A stretch of 64,000 nucleotides of DNA from Algibacillus agarilyticus (GCF_003286125.1 NZ_QMED01000026.1:1-64000); one strand, 5' to 3'. Positions 35,427-44,689 are shown, numbered from the stretch's first letter. Numbers and translations are program-made. Notes: generated from the sequence alone by a model not told the origin.

Positions 35427-36791
35427 TTAATGATCGTGTTCGGCTTCAGCAATGCCTAACCAGGTGATCGATTTAGCCGCAAAACCTAATTCAATATCAT
35501 TTACGACTTTTAGTGTTTCAAGATCGACTTGCAACACATGTTGCGCGATCGGATCAGACACATAAACCGTGTCGCCATTTTGAGCAACGGTCATACTAAA
35601 TGACATACCCTCTGGCATTTGGCTTACATCCTCATCTGAAATGTCTAAACGGGTGGCTAATTCCCAATGGGTTTCTGTATTACCTTGGTGTTGTGTCAGC
35701 ACATTTAGGTAACCTTGCTCATCTAATACCAAAAAGTGTTCACCAGCAGCTGAAAACGCATAAGATATTGCACTGGCGTCGGCTGCGGGCTGCCATTCTA
35801 GTTTTTCTATTGTGTTGGCTTCTGGGTTGATATTAACCACAATGGCATGGCTACCACCATGAGCCGATGCAACGCCAATAAACGAGCTAAGATCTTCATG
35901 GCTATATAAGGTTCCAATGCGTAGGCCTTCTAGATCATCAATGTTAGCGATTTTGGCCGCGGTGAATGCCGTATTTTCTTGCTTGGCGACTAACACACCA
36001 TCACCACAACCAAATAATACATATTCATGATTTTGTGCTGCACCGTGTAAATCTGGGCAGGTTAGGGTTAGCAATTTATCTAATTCATATTCGCCGTCGT
36101 GTAAATGATATCCCCCCACTTGATCGGGCAATATTTTAGCGTTTGATGTGCTGTCGGCATCGTCGCGGCGTACGGTCGATAATAAATATTCACCGCGCGG
36201 CTCGGCGGCGCCATGCATATTCATTGTATAATCAAGAGAGGCTATCGCATTGTTTTCATTGGTTATATCTAAATCGCTAACCACTTGAACCGATGCCGAG
36301 GTGCCTGCATCGGCATTACCATCAAAAAACACAGCGAGTTTACCATCATGTTTAATAATATGAGTAGGACGACTGCCCGTGAGTGAAAAATCACTCATTT
36401 GAGGTGCTTGTTTGTAATCATGCAAATGGGCAGTATGGTCTTCACGCCACAAACCACTGTCAATAAAACTGACATGGTCATTGCTTCGGCTTGCGATGAT
36501 GGCATAACGATAATCAGCCGATACATTTAAGCTATTACTGCTATAAGTTAAAGAAAACTGGTCGAGTAAATCACCATCGTCTAAATCAAAAATAGCGGCG
36601 TTTGTATTATCCGCCATTAAAGCGGCTAAACGGCCTTTTGATTCGATTGTGAATTCATCATCATGATTGTGATCGTCATGATCTACAATGGAATCTTTTT
36701 CGATAATAGTCGTTTTTGCATCGCCACAACTGGCCAGTAATAAAGTACTCATAGCCATCGCCACGAGGTTAAATTTAAATGAATTTGTCAT
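35427..36791 (-). CDS. AztD-like zinc metallochaperone lipoprotein
   Basis: This is a 454-residue protein with a lipoprotein signal (MAMSTLLLASC). A His/Asp-rich metal-loading segment, VDHDDHNHDDEF, follows it. The rest is a beta-propeller pattern: SADYRYAIIASRSNDHVSFI, DFSLTGSRPTHIIKHDGKL, AVFFDGNADAG, then MNMHGAAEPRGEYLL and HGAAQNHEYVLFGCGDGVLV. The 'GSRPTHIIKHDG...AVFFDGN' block is like AztD, a periplasmic chaperone that passes zinc to an ABC transporter binding protein. It is 60 bp after the zinc TonB receptor on the same strand and probably shares its Zur control. The identity is from motif pattern, not full alignment. Confidence 0.72.
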   Translation of the reverse strand: MTNSFKFNLVAMAMSTLLLASCGDAKTTIIEKDSIVDHDDHNHDDEFTIESKGRLAALMADNTNAAIFDLDDGDLLDQFSLTYSSNSLNVSADYRYAIIASRSNDHVSFIDSGLWREDHTAHLHDYKQAPQMSDFSLTGSRPTHIIKHDGKLAVFFDGNADAGTSASVQVVSDLDITNENNAIASLDYTMNMHGAAEPRGEYLLSTVRRDDADSTSNAKILPDQVGGYHLHDGEYELDKLLTLTCPDLHGAAQNHEYVLFGCGDGVLVAKQENTAFTAAKIANIDDLEGLRIGTLYSHEDLSSFIGVASAHGGSHAIVVNINPEANTIEKLEWQPAADASAISYAFSAAGEHFLVLDEQGYLNVLTQHQGNTETHWELATRLDISDEDVSQMPEGMSFSMTVAQNGDTVYVSDPIAQHVLQVDLETLKVVNDIELGFAAKSITWLGIAEAEHDH

Positions 36792-36851
36792 TTTTATTCC
36801 TTGTTAAATATGATTTACCATCACAAAATTTGGTGCGCTTGCGTTACAATT

Positions 36852-39319
36852 TTAGAAATAACCTTTAATACCCACCGCAATACTGCGGCCGGGTCTCGGG
36901 GCTATATCTTTAGTGAATGAGGTGTGCACTCTGGCTTCAGTATTAGTTAAGTTATGGCCTTTTAAATAGAGCGCAATATCGTGATTTAAAACCGATAAAT
37001 CGTAAGACACACTGGCATCAACTAAGGTGTAGCCTTGAGTTGACGTTTCATATGCGGCGATGCGATCTTGTTCTTGATAACGAGTAATATCTAAATGTGC
37101 GCTTAGGTGAGTGGCTTGATAACTAAATTGTGTGCCAAAACGTAATGGCGGTGTGCGTGGGAGTTCGCCACCGTTTTGTAAACGTGCACGAACATAATCA
37201 GAGAATACAGTCGCTTTAAATTCATGCGAGACTTGCCATGCAAGCTGAGCTTCAAAACCATGTAAAATAACATCTGCCGTTTGAAACAAATAAACGGGCA
37301 ATTCATCAGTGTGCTCGTCTTCTGCTACGGCTTCGTTATGATCATGCTCGTCGAGATCATCTTCAGCATGGCCGTGATCATGGTTGTGATCATGACCCGA
37401 TTCCGCAAATAATCCGGTCGAAATTTGATAATAATAATTGTCGACTTGGTTATAAAATGCATTAAAAACAAACCCGATATCGCCTTGTGTTTTACGAACC
37501 GTAAAATCTAAATTATTAGCCGTTTCAAGATCGATAACCTGTTCTGATAAGCCAATATGCGTATGATCATCGTCATTATGTACAGCAAATAACGCACCCA
37601 CCTCATAAGTTCGAGTGCCAATATGTGGGCCAAACGCTAATAGCTCAGAAGCTGAAGGCGCCCGTTGCGATCGCGAAACCGAAAGACCGATGTTATAACC
37701 GGGCGTGAAATCCCAAACTAAACCACCCGAAAATGAAATAGGCGTAAATTCATAGTCAGCGGCAAATACACGCGTAATAGCCGAATCGTCTTCATCGGCG
37801 TGATCATTGTGATCATGTTCTTCATCATGGTTTTCTTCTGCATCATGATGTGCATGTGCTTCAAGATGCGGCAGCAATACATCATTCGCTTTTAAGGTAA
37901 CTTGTTCAACACGGGCTCCGAGTTGCAGCAACACATCGCCAATATGTTTTTCTTCCATTAAGGCAAAGGCAAGCGTTTGCATTTTTGATGGCGGTGTAAA
38001 GGCTTCTTCACCTTGCGCTGCTACATCGCTTTGCTTGAAATGAAAGCTCAAACCACCATTCCAACTCATTAACGGGTTATGTAAAAGATCGACTTTAAGC
38101 TCTTGAGTTTCATTGTTGAAAATAGTGCCCGCGGTGTTGTTTTCTATTTCAGCGTGTTCATAATCTGAATAGCCACCGCGTAATTTAATACTACTTATCC
38201 ATTTACCTTTTAAGTTAAACTCACCGAGTAGTTGCACACGTGTTTGCGCTAAATCAGCAAACACATTGGCTTCGTCGGCTTCGCTTTCTTCATGTGAGCG
38301 ATGCGTATGACCCGGAATACCGTATTGGCGTTCAAATTGCTCCACAGCAAGGCCTAAATACCCTTGGTTGAAAAGGTAGCTACCGCCTAATGTATAACCA
38401 TGAGATTTCTCTCGGCTGTTTTCAACAACAAATTGACTAGCTTTGTGTTCATCTGTATTGCCTTGTTCAGCCGCAACGGGTGTTTCATAATCATCTGATT
38501 TACGCCAGTAACCATCTGCGTATACAGCGAACGCATCACCGCCTGTGGTTACATTAAACGCGGCTGATTTTTGTGTATTAACAGAGTTGGTTTCTAACAA
38601 CCATTCACCGCGTGTTGTGCTATCGGTTGGCACTCGCCCATCGACTACATTAACCACACCCCCTATGGCGCCACTGCCATAAAACAGAGTGGCAGGGCCA
38701 CGTAATACTTCAATTTGCTCAGCGGTAGAAGCTTCGGTTGCGACAGAATGATCAGGCCCCACACGCGATACATCACTTACATCTAACCCATTTTGTGCGA
38801 TTAAAACACGCGGGCCACTTAAACCTCGAATAACCGGTGTGCTGGCCACATTGGCATGAAATTTTAATGCACCCCCGTTATTTTTTCTAAACTGTCGCCT
38901 AATGTAGAGGCTTGCTGACGACGTAATGTTTCACCGGCTAATACACTAACCGGCGCTGCCGATTCCATTACCGACATATGAATCGGCGTTGCAATAACAT
39001 CGATCACTTCTATGGGGGAGGGTAATAACGTTAAGGTAATTAACTCAGCCGCTTCACCCTTTACGCTAATATCTTGATGTAAATGAGCAAAGCCAGATGA
39101 AGCAACATGTAACTCTTTTAATCCCGGTTTAAGGTCTGTAAAAATAAAATAACCATCGCGGTTGGTCGTGGTTGCCAAATGAGTGCCATCAATACGGACA
39201 GAAGCCCCCGCAATCGCTTTACCATCTTCTTGAGTTATTTTGCCTTCGAGTGTTTGTGCAAGCAAACTAGCCGGCAATAAAGCACTGATAAGCAAGGCCA
39301 TATTTGAAATTTTGTACAT
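36852..39319 (-). pseudogene. Zinc-type TonB-dependent receptor (ZnuD-like), frameshifted
   Basis: Two frames make one receptor: 39319-38864 encodes the signal, a carboxypeptidase-like domain (GKAIAGASVRIDGTH) and the plug start (LGDSLEKITGVH). 38849-36852, in a frame one base off, encodes STPVIRGLSGPRVLI to a C-terminal Phe. The join lies at ACGGGGGTGCATTAAAATTT on the minus strand; one added base in the G5 or A4 run restores the plug. Long His/Asp-rich loops (several DHDHNDH-type clusters) and the ZnuD-like plug (GVH, PVIRG, SGAIGGVVNV) mark a zinc receptor. It lies upstream of an AztD-like gene and behind two Zur boxes. The cause is a mutation or a sequencing error; N and C parts otherwise look intact. 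Confidence 0.82.
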
Positions 39320-39336
39320 GTCCGTCTCTTATGTGA

Positions 39337-39376
39337 TGTTATAATGTAACGGTTGTGTTTATGTTATAATATAACA
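39337..39376 (-). promoter_or_regulatory. Two Zur-box-like operators upstream of the zinc operon
   Basis: TGTTATAATATAACA at 39362-39376 is symmetric around a central A and fits the gammaproteobacterial Zur consensus (GTTATANTATAAC core). A second copy with two changes, TGTTATAATGTAACG, lies at 39337-39351, exactly 25 bp away. Both sit just upstream of the receptor start at 39319. Zur represses zinc uptake genes when zinc is sufficient. Confidence 0.82.
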
Positions 39377-39575
39377 AAAGTAAACGCAAACCCGTTTATA
39401 TAAAATCTTGTTTGTTGTTAAAGCGTTACCGGTAAATGTTGAAAAGGATGTGATTAGTTCAAATAATGAATTTTGATTTTTTAATTGAGGGGATTTTGCG
39501 GTGTTAATTAAGCGTTGAACCGTTAGCTCGTAGTCGTATTATTAAGTCATCAGAAATAGAAAATGCAAAGGAGTT

Positions 39576-39839
39576 ATACCAATCCATATAAATAAGTGAT
39601 CTCTCAGAATGCATCCAGCGGTTTTTGAACAAGGCGTCGGTGTACAGGAATGGTTGTTCCCTTTCAAATACCGATAACGCAGCTCAAAAGCCGCTGGGGC
39701 ATTCCTTTCAGGCGAGTTTTAAATGCGTTGCTCTGTGTTGCTCGAACTCAAAAGAGCACCACTATTCTTTCATTTAAGCGTCTTGATTAGGCGCATTTAA
39801 ACGCTCGCTGAGTGGGCACTTGTTATTACGGATTGGTAT
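39576..39839. mobile_element. 264-bp MITE-like element with ATACCAATCC ends
   Basis: The element starts ATACCAATCC (39576) and ends GGATTGGTAT (39839), a 10-bp perfect terminal inverted repeat. It carries internal sequence without a transposase. A related segment ending GGATTGGTATTA lies at 42.89-43.10 kb and an isolated AATACCAATC near 56491-56500. An apparent 71-codon frame inside has no gene features. Confidence 0.7.
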
Positions 39840-40029
39840 TAGTGCAAAAATAAAAACCTGATCCTGACGGTGCCCACAAACTCTATTGGTGAAGCGCATC
39901 AATACCCAAGTCGGTGGCATATGGGCTGAAGCATCATGCCCAGCACTGCGAGCTAATATACTACTGGTAGCTATTGAGACATGGTCCATAATGGCACATT
40001 ATATGATGTCGAATGTGGCGTGACCATCA

Positions 40030-40109
40030 CAGTAGTCATCGATCTAAATATGTAATATAAAATAAAATCAAAGGCTTATATGAGTGTTATATGTGCCTGT
40101 CCTACACGC
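40030..40109. repeat. REPIN-like element
   Basis: AGTAGTCATCGAT opens it, ATATGTAATATAAAATAAAA forms the shared centre, and TATATGTGCCTGTCC plus TACACGCT closes it. Two more shortened TCCTACACGC units follow to 40144. Confidence 0.7.
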
Positions 40110-40238
40110 TACACCAGTCCTACACGCGACATCTCCTACACGCGAAAGTAATGAAAATGGTAAACAACCCGTGTTTCCGGTGAATCACAATCGGTTTAAT
40201 TACAATAAAAATATGGTTGCCTTTGTATTCTTCGGTCG

Positions 40239-40844
40239 CTAGCTTTTACTTAATCGCGCAATAAAATAACTTAAAACTTTGTTTAAACCCCAATACGCAA
40301 GTGCACTTCCGCTAATGCCAATTAAAGAAAACCACGTTGGGAGCCATTGCTGTGCATTAGGTTGTGCTTCAAATGACAATGAAATATCCCCAGTTGGATA
40401 ATACCAAATACCAATGTCTGGGTTTATTATGTGCATAAACGCCATGATGAAGATCATAATGGTCCAGAAGTATCCCATACCTAAAACGAAGGTAGCGAAA
40501 GCATGCATTAACCCTTTTTTAGCACTACTTTTCAAACCTTGTAATATCGCGCTTGGGTAACCTTTTGATGCGTTTTGGTATAATAAAATATCGGCAATCA
40601 AGGGGGTTAAGTATTCATCAGGCGACCCTAAATTTGAAATAGCATTGATGAGCTTAATTTCTTCAGTTTCGTTAGGGGAAGACGAATGGTCAGACATCGC
40701 GTCGTACAAGTGACTGAGAATTTCTAATCTAATATCTGATTGCTCTTCACTTGGTAGCGGCTTAAGCTTATGAATAAGTTCACGGTCAAAATTATTCCAA
40801 ACGGTTTGTGCTGTTTTATTAGTGATCGGAAACATATTATTCAT
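40239..40844 (-). CDS. HAAS-domain membrane protein, PadR partner
   Basis: This 201-residue protein starts with a soluble helical region (WNNFDRELIHKLKPLPSEEQ, then LEILSHLYDAMSDHSSSP and NLGSPDEYLTPLIADIL). This is the HAAS-type domain (PF08006-like) that follows PadR regulators. Two or three membrane helices follow, MHAFATFVLGMGYFWTIMIF and WFSLIGISGSALAYWGLNKV. Its start overlaps the PadR stop (ATGA), so it is translationally coupled. Such pairs probably sense or control a membrane process; the exact job is not known. The neighbouring hydrolase across the divergent promoter may be a target. Confidence 0.75.
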   Translation of the reverse strand: MNNMFPITNKTAQTVWNNFDRELIHKLKPLPSEEQSDIRLEILSHLYDAMSDHSSSPNETEEIKLINAISNLGSPDEYLTPLIADILLYQNASKGYPSAILQGLKSSAKKGLMHAFATFVLGMGYFWTIMIFIMAFMHIINPDIGIWYYPTGDISLSFEAQPNAQQWLPTWFSLIGISGSALAYWGLNKVLSYFIARLSKS

Positions 40845-41185
40845 GATTGCATTACCAAGTTTAAAATTGAGTTATGAGTTTCCGTCCATGTGTTTTTCAT
40901 TTTAGCTAATGTTTCTAATCCCAGTGAAGTGATCTGATAGTATTTTCTAGGCGTGCCAACGTCAGCTGTTTGCCATTCTGAGACCACTAAACCATCTCGT
41001 TTTAAACGATTTAGCAGTGGGTATAATGTTCCTTCTGCCACTTCAATCATTGTTACATCTTTAATTTGCATCGCTAATTCATAGCCATATGAATGACCTT
41101 GCTGAAGCCTAAGTAATATGATGAATTCAAGTAACCCCTTTCGAAATTGAGGTACCCAACGTTCCATTATTTTATCTGACCCCAT
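40841..41185 (-). CDS. PadR-family transcriptional regulator
   Basis: This is a 114-residue protein. The ATG at 41185 is chosen because the promoter-like TATACT at 41222-41227 places the transcript start downstream of the earlier in-frame ATG at 41221. The winged helix reads RKGLLEFIILLRLQQGHSYG, YELAMQIKDV, EGTLYPLLNRLKRDGLVVSE and GTPRKYYQIT. It ends in a dimerisation helix (WTETHNSILNLVMQS). PadR proteins repress from palindromes near their own promoter. A shared 9-mer TACTATGTA occurs here and 160 bp away at the hydrolase promoter, which fits joint repression. It is coupled to the HAAS gene. Confidence 0.88.
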   Translation of the reverse strand: MGSDKIMERWVPQFRKGLLEFIILLRLQQGHSYGYELAMQIKDVTMIEVAEGTLYPLLNRLKRDGLVVSEWQTADVGTPRKYYQITSLGLETLAKMKNTWTETHNSILNLVMQS

Positions 41186-41216
41186 TCCGCTTTTTCTCTC
41201 ATTCTTAATATCGATG

Positions 41217-41387
41217 TACATAGTATAACTAGTTAAGCATTGTTACAATTGTCATTTGAAAAAAACATCTAATATATATTACAAAGTATTAAGTAACTGT
41301 TTATTAATCATTTTATTAGTTTTTAATTATTTTTTGTTGGGGTGATTTATAAATGGCAAAGTACATTGCATTGCTATGTACTATGTA
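41217..41387. promoter_or_regulatory. Divergent promoter region with a shared candidate PadR site
   Basis: TACTATGTA occurs at 41379-41387 (plus) and as its reverse complement at 41217-41225, so each side of the gap carries the site in the reading direction of its gene. On the hydrolase side it lies within GTACATTGCATTGCTATGTAC, an imperfect 6-bp-arm palindrome (GTACAT/ATGTAC). The minus-strand -10 is TATACT with TTGTAA 15 bp upstream. Operator assignment is an inference. Confidence 0.55.
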
Positions 41388-41450
41388 TTGCCTTATAGTT
41401 TACCTAGCAATACAAGGTAGTGGTAAGCAAATATTAAGAGGTAAACAAAG

Positions 41451-42869
41451 ATGAACAAATTAGTGAAGCAAGTGATTTTTATGGTTTATATGATGGTATT
41501 CAGTGAATTAGCTGTCGCCGCAGTAACATTAGAAACTGTCAAAGGTGCATGGTTAGGGGTGATGGATATACCTAATGGACCTTCTCTTCGCATTGGCGTC
41601 GAAGTTTTTCAAAAAGCAGATAATGAATGGGGAGGCAACGTTGCTAGTTTAGATCAAAATACTCGATACATGTTGGTATCAAGTGTGAGCATTGAAAATG
41701 ATGTATTCACCTTAAAACTGGCTGATGCGCCAGTCAGTATTGTGGGTAAGTTTAATACCAGTAGGAACCTCATTATGGCAAAGTTCAAACAAGGAGAGAG
41801 TGTATTTGATTTGAATTTACATAAAGTTGATAAGTTACCAGAGCTTGAAAGAAAACAAACGCCTAGCACCACAAATGATTACCTTGAACAAGAGGTGAGT
41901 TACCAAAACAAACATGACAAAACTTGGCTATCTGGCACATTAACGCTTCCTATTGGCACAAAAAAACATCCAGCCATCATGTTAATTGCAGGCTCAGGTC
42001 CTACCCATCGAGATTCTTATCATGCAGGGCATAGAACGTTTAAAGTACTTGCTGACCATTTGACGAGATTAGGTTTTGTCGTTTTGCGCTCTGATAAACG
42101 CGGCGTGTATAAATCAAGTGGTAAATTTGCAGATGCAAACCTTAAAAACTTGGTAGCCGATACTCAATCAGCTGTACAATTTTTAAAATCTCACCAACGG
42201 GTAAATGCAAAAAATATCATACTAATAGGGCATAGTGAAGGTAGTTTAATATCGGTCATGACAGCTAAAAAAGAAGCGATTCAGGGAATTGTTTCGTTAG
42301 CGGGGCCAGGTTTATCAGTGTTAGATATACTATTACTGCAAGATCAAACAGAGCCTAGAGCCAAAGGCGCGACTCAGGCAGAAACCGATTTACTATTACA
42401 ATTTAGTCAGCGTTTTTATCACATGGTATTAAACACGCAATCTGCAGCCGATCGTAAACACAAAGTAATGGCGTTATATGATGATTTAAAGGGTAACGAA
42501 GCTAAAGCGGTTGCTAAATGGGTAAATAAGCAGCATGGCACATTAAGTATTGCTTCGGCAGAGAGTGACGCTTTTTATCATTTTTTACAGCAAAGCCCAC
42601 TACCGTACTGGGAGCAATTTAATGCCAAAGCACTCATTTTAAATGGTAATAAAGATTCACAAGTGCCCGCGCTAGAAAATGTGACAGGGATCATTAATGC
42701 CATTAATGACGATAATCAACAAATAGAAAGCCATATACTAGAAGGGTTAAATCATCTATTTCAGCCCGCGATATCGGGGTCTATTGATGAGTACCGTGAA
42801 ATAGAACAAACAATTGATGAACAAGTGTTGTCTTTGATTTCAACATGGTTACAAGATAATTTTGAATAA
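41451..42869 (+). CDS. Secreted alpha/beta hydrolase
   Basis: This is a 472-residue protein with a signal peptide (FMVYMMVFSELAVAAV). After a beta-rich N-terminal domain (about 25-150) the alpha/beta hydrolase fold appears: the oxyanion region IMLIAGSGPTHRDS, RSDKRGVYKSSG, the nucleophile elbow IGHSEGS with Ser262, and the final GLNHLFQ with the catalytic His. An Asp in NGNKDSQVPA is the likely acid. The arrangement matches secreted esterase/peptidase-like members of alpha/beta hydrolase family 5/S9-related proteins. The substrate is unknown. It is divergent from the PadR/HAAS pair and probably controlled by PadR. Confidence 0.82.
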   Translation: MNKLVKQVIFMVYMMVFSELAVAAVTLETVKGAWLGVMDIPNGPSLRIGVEVFQKADNEWGGNVASLDQNTRYMLVSSVSIENDVFTLKLADAPVSIVGKFNTSRNLIMAKFKQGESVFDLNLHKVDKLPELERKQTPSTTNDYLEQEVSYQNKHDKTWLSGTLTLPIGTKKHPAIMLIAGSGPTHRDSYHAGHRTFKVLADHLTRLGFVVLRSDKRGVYKSSGKFADANLKNLVADTQSAVQFLKSHQRVNAKNIILIGHSEGSLISVMTAKKEAIQGIVSLAGPGLSVLDILLLQDQTEPRAKGATQAETDLLLQFSQRFYHMVLNTQSAADRKHKVMALYDDLKGNEAKAVAKWVNKQHGTLSIASAESDAFYHFLQQSPLPYWEQFNAKALILNGNKDSQVPALENVTGIINAINDDNQQIESHILEGLNHLFQPAISGSIDEYREIEQTIDEQVLSLISTWLQDNFE

Positions 42870-42889
42870 ATAGGAAAAGTTATAAAATA

Positions 42890-43102
42890 TTCATACGGTA
42901 TAAAAGCGTTTAAAGCCCATCGGAGGCAAGTTTCACAGAAACGATTTCTGTGTTGTATAAACTCAAAAGGTGCCTATATTCCTTTGTTTACGCGCCTTGC
43001 TTGCACGGATGCAAGTCCTTAGCAAGAGCAGGGCGCAGAAGCTGTGAACCCCTTGCTCAGAAACGATGCTGAGTGAGAAAATATCAAGACGGATTGGTAT
43101 TA
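42890..43102. repeat. Partial copy of the ATACCAATCC-type element
   Basis: The right end is GGATTGGTATTA at 43091-43102, as in the 39.6-39.8 kb element. Internal blocks such as TCTGTGTTGTATAAACTCAA and AAAGGTGCC correspond to the CTCGAACTCAAAAGAGCACC region there. It runs into the 3' end of the FMN reductase gene, so the final six codons of that gene derive from the repeat. Confidence 0.55.
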
Positions 43103-43602
43103 GGCGTTATATTACGCACAAAAACGCTGAGCTTTTTATCGTGTTCATCTTTGTGATAAACCTGCGGGCAGCAGCAGTACAGCATGCCGTTGTATTGCAT
43201 ATTAAAATAGTCAAAGGTTAAGCTAAACACGGGTTCGAAGCAGCTAACTGCTTCCTGAGCGGCGCCGGTAGAGATGACGCTAGCGGTTTTTTGCTTAAGT
43301 GAACGACCGCGCTTTTTATCGATCTCAATTAAGTCACACATACGGTCTAAAAATAGCTTCATGGTGGCACTCGCTGAATACCAATAGATGGGAGACGCGA
43401 AAATTAGGTGATCAAAACTCAGTATGTGTTCCATTAGCGATGCAAAGTCATCGCTTTGGTTGTTATGTTCGTAGTCGTACGGCTGAATGTGATATGAAGC
43501 GAGGTCGACGATTTCGGCATTCATTTCACTTGCTAAGTGTTGGGCAAGTTGTGCGGTATTACCTTGACGTCGGCTTGAGCCTAAAATGATGACGCTTTTC
43601 AT
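43084..43602 (-). CDS. NADPH-dependent FMN reductase / flavodoxin-fold NAD(P)H oxidoreductase
   Basis: This is a 172-residue protein. The ATG at 43602 follows AAGGAACT; the longer frame from 43692 lacks support. The flavodoxin-like fold starts SVIILGSSRRQGNTAQLAQ (FMN phosphate loop), then the FMN-binding FASPIYWYSASATMKLFLDR and ASVISTGAAQEAV. It reduces flavin or quinone with NAD(P)H. It is 118 bp after the VOC gene on the same strand, downstream of a SoxR-type promoter, so it probably belongs to a redox-stress response. The last residues (PNTNPS) are encoded by the inverted end of a MITE, so the C-terminus may be altered from the ancestral protein. Confidence 0.83.
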   Translation of the reverse strand: MKSVIILGSSRRQGNTAQLAQHLASEMNAEIVDLASYHIQPYDYEHNNQSDDFASLMEHILSFDHLIFASPIYWYSASATMKLFLDRMCDLIEIDKKRGRSLKQKTASVISTGAAQEAVSCFEPVFSLTFDYFNMQYNGMLYCCCPQVYHKDEHDKKLSVFVRNITPNTNPS

Positions 43603-43720
43603 GATAGTTCCTTGTTTAATCAACAGTATTAGTTTTGTTAAATTGATAGCGGTGGCCGTGTGACATGTTTTGGGTCGAGAGACGTTAACCAAGTCACCGC
43701 GTTAGCCTGATGAACCTGGG

Positions 43721-44137
43721 TTATTCGTAGTCATTCCGATCACTGGGAATATCAGACAAGTACTCAACAAATTCAATCTCAAAGCCATTTGGATCGGTAA
43801 AGTAAATGTTTTTGCGCGACAGGGTATTGTTGCCATTTTTACTCGGCGTATAACCCGCCGCCGCTAAGCGCGTTGTTGTGGCATCAAGGCTATGCGTGAC
43901 GTAGGCAAAATGTGACAACCCTAGATTGTTGGTGTCTAAGGCTCTATTGTCGCCCGTGCCATTGTCGCAAAAGGCTAAGTATTGATAGTCATCGCCAAAA
44001 TGTAACCAACGCCTTTGTGTGCCATACCAGTTTTGCGTGCCTTGACCCCGCACATGCCAGTGCGGAAAAGCCGCTTGATAGAAATCTAAGGTTTTATCCA
44101 AGTGATGTACCACTAAATTTAAGTGCTCTAAATGCAT
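43721..44137 (-). CDS. VOC-family (glyoxalase/dioxygenase-like) protein
   Basis: This is a 138-residue protein. The ATG at 44137 is preferred; the longer start at 44182 lies upstream of the promoter -10. The VOC fold has its two modules: MHLEHLNLVVHHLDKTLDFY with metal ligand His5, the middle GLSHFAYVTHSLDATTTRLA with His near 81, and FTDPNGFEIEFVEYLSD with the terminal Glu. These positions fit a metal-binding H-H-E set. Substrate unknown; detoxification of reactive electrophiles is common. It is the first gene after the SoxR promoter and is followed by the FMN reductase. Confidence 0.85.
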   Translation of the reverse strand: MHLEHLNLVVHHLDKTLDFYQAAFPHWHVRGQGTQNWYGTQRRWLHFGDDYQYLAFCDNGTGDNRALDTNNLGLSHFAYVTHSLDATTTRLAAAGYTPSKNGNNTLSRKNIYFTDPNGFEIEFVEYLSDIPSDRNDYE

Positions 44138-44167
44138 GATTTGTTCTCTTTGATTTGATTTAGCGGT

Positions 44168-44198
44168 ACTATAAAACCTCAAGTTAGGTTGAGGTAAA
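44168..44198 (-). promoter_or_regulatory. SoxR-type promoter with 19-bp spacer
   Basis: The minus strand reads TTTACC, 19 bp, TATAGT. The spacer overlaps the palindrome CCTCAAGTTAGGTTGAGG (44177-44194 on the plus strand), which fits the SoxR-box consensus CCTCAAnttnnnTTGAGG. An over-long 19-bp spacer corrected by DNA distortion is the hallmark of MerR/SoxR activation. It would drive the VOC and FMN reductase genes. The soxR gene starts 46 bp from the box on the other strand. Confidence 0.88.
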
Positions 44199-44239
44199 GC
44201 GTTTTTTCACAGATTATTCAAATTTTTTGGAGAGGGATA

Positions 44240-44689
44240 ATGCAACAAGATAGAGAGCTAACCGTGGGTGTTGTTGCTAAGCGATGCGGAGTCAAAGTAT
44301 CGACTCTGCATTTTTATGAAGAAAAAGGCCTAATCAATAGTTGGCGCAATAGTGGCAACCAGAGACGTTATCACCCAGAAGTATTGCGGCGTATTTCTAT
44401 TATCAAAGCCGCGCAAAAATTAGGCGTGAGTTTGGAGAGTATTAAACAAGCGTTTGCGGCGTTACCCAATAACCGCACACCGAATAAACATGATTGGCAA
44501 AAATTGTCTAACCAGTGGCAGCAAGACCTCAATGAACGCATAAACTACTTAACTAATTTACGTGACTTATTAACAGGTTGTATTGGCTGCGGTTGTTTGT
44601 CGATGAAGCATTGCCCCATGTATAACCCTGACGATGTGTTGGCCCAGCAGGGAAGCGGCGCGGTAATATTAGAGCAAAATATCGATTGA
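44240..44689 (+). CDS. soxR: Redox-sensitive transcriptional activator SoxR
   Basis: This is a 149-residue MerR-family protein. The N-terminal winged helix is LTVGVVAKRCGVKVSTLHFY, EEKGLINSWRNSGNQRRY, followed by the long dimerisation helix. The C-terminal cluster motif CIGCGCLSMKHC (Cys114, 117, 119, 125) is CX2CXCX5C, the [2Fe-2S] ligand set that defines SoxR. Redox-cycling agents oxidise the cluster and switch the promoter on. The operator sits next to it on the divergent side. Ribosome-binding sequence GGAGAGG is 8 nt from the ATG. In this group SoxR usually controls a few flavoproteins directly, with no SoxS. Confidence 0.95.
   Translation: MQQDRELTVGVVAKRCGVKVSTLHFYEEKGLINSWRNSGNQRRYHPEVLRRISIIKAAQKLGVSLESIKQAFAALPNNRTPNKHDWQKLSNQWQQDLNERINYLTNLRDLLTGCIGCGCLSMKHCPMYNPDDVLAQQGSGAVILEQNID

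Noticed and set aside
36852-38849. The receptor barrel as an independent gene starting at GTG 38849
   Set aside because: It lacks a signal peptide and the plug start, which lie in the preceding frame. A frameshift explains both.
39774-39989. 71-codon minus-strand frame
   Set aside because: It overlaps the end of the MITE-like element and contains no coding features.
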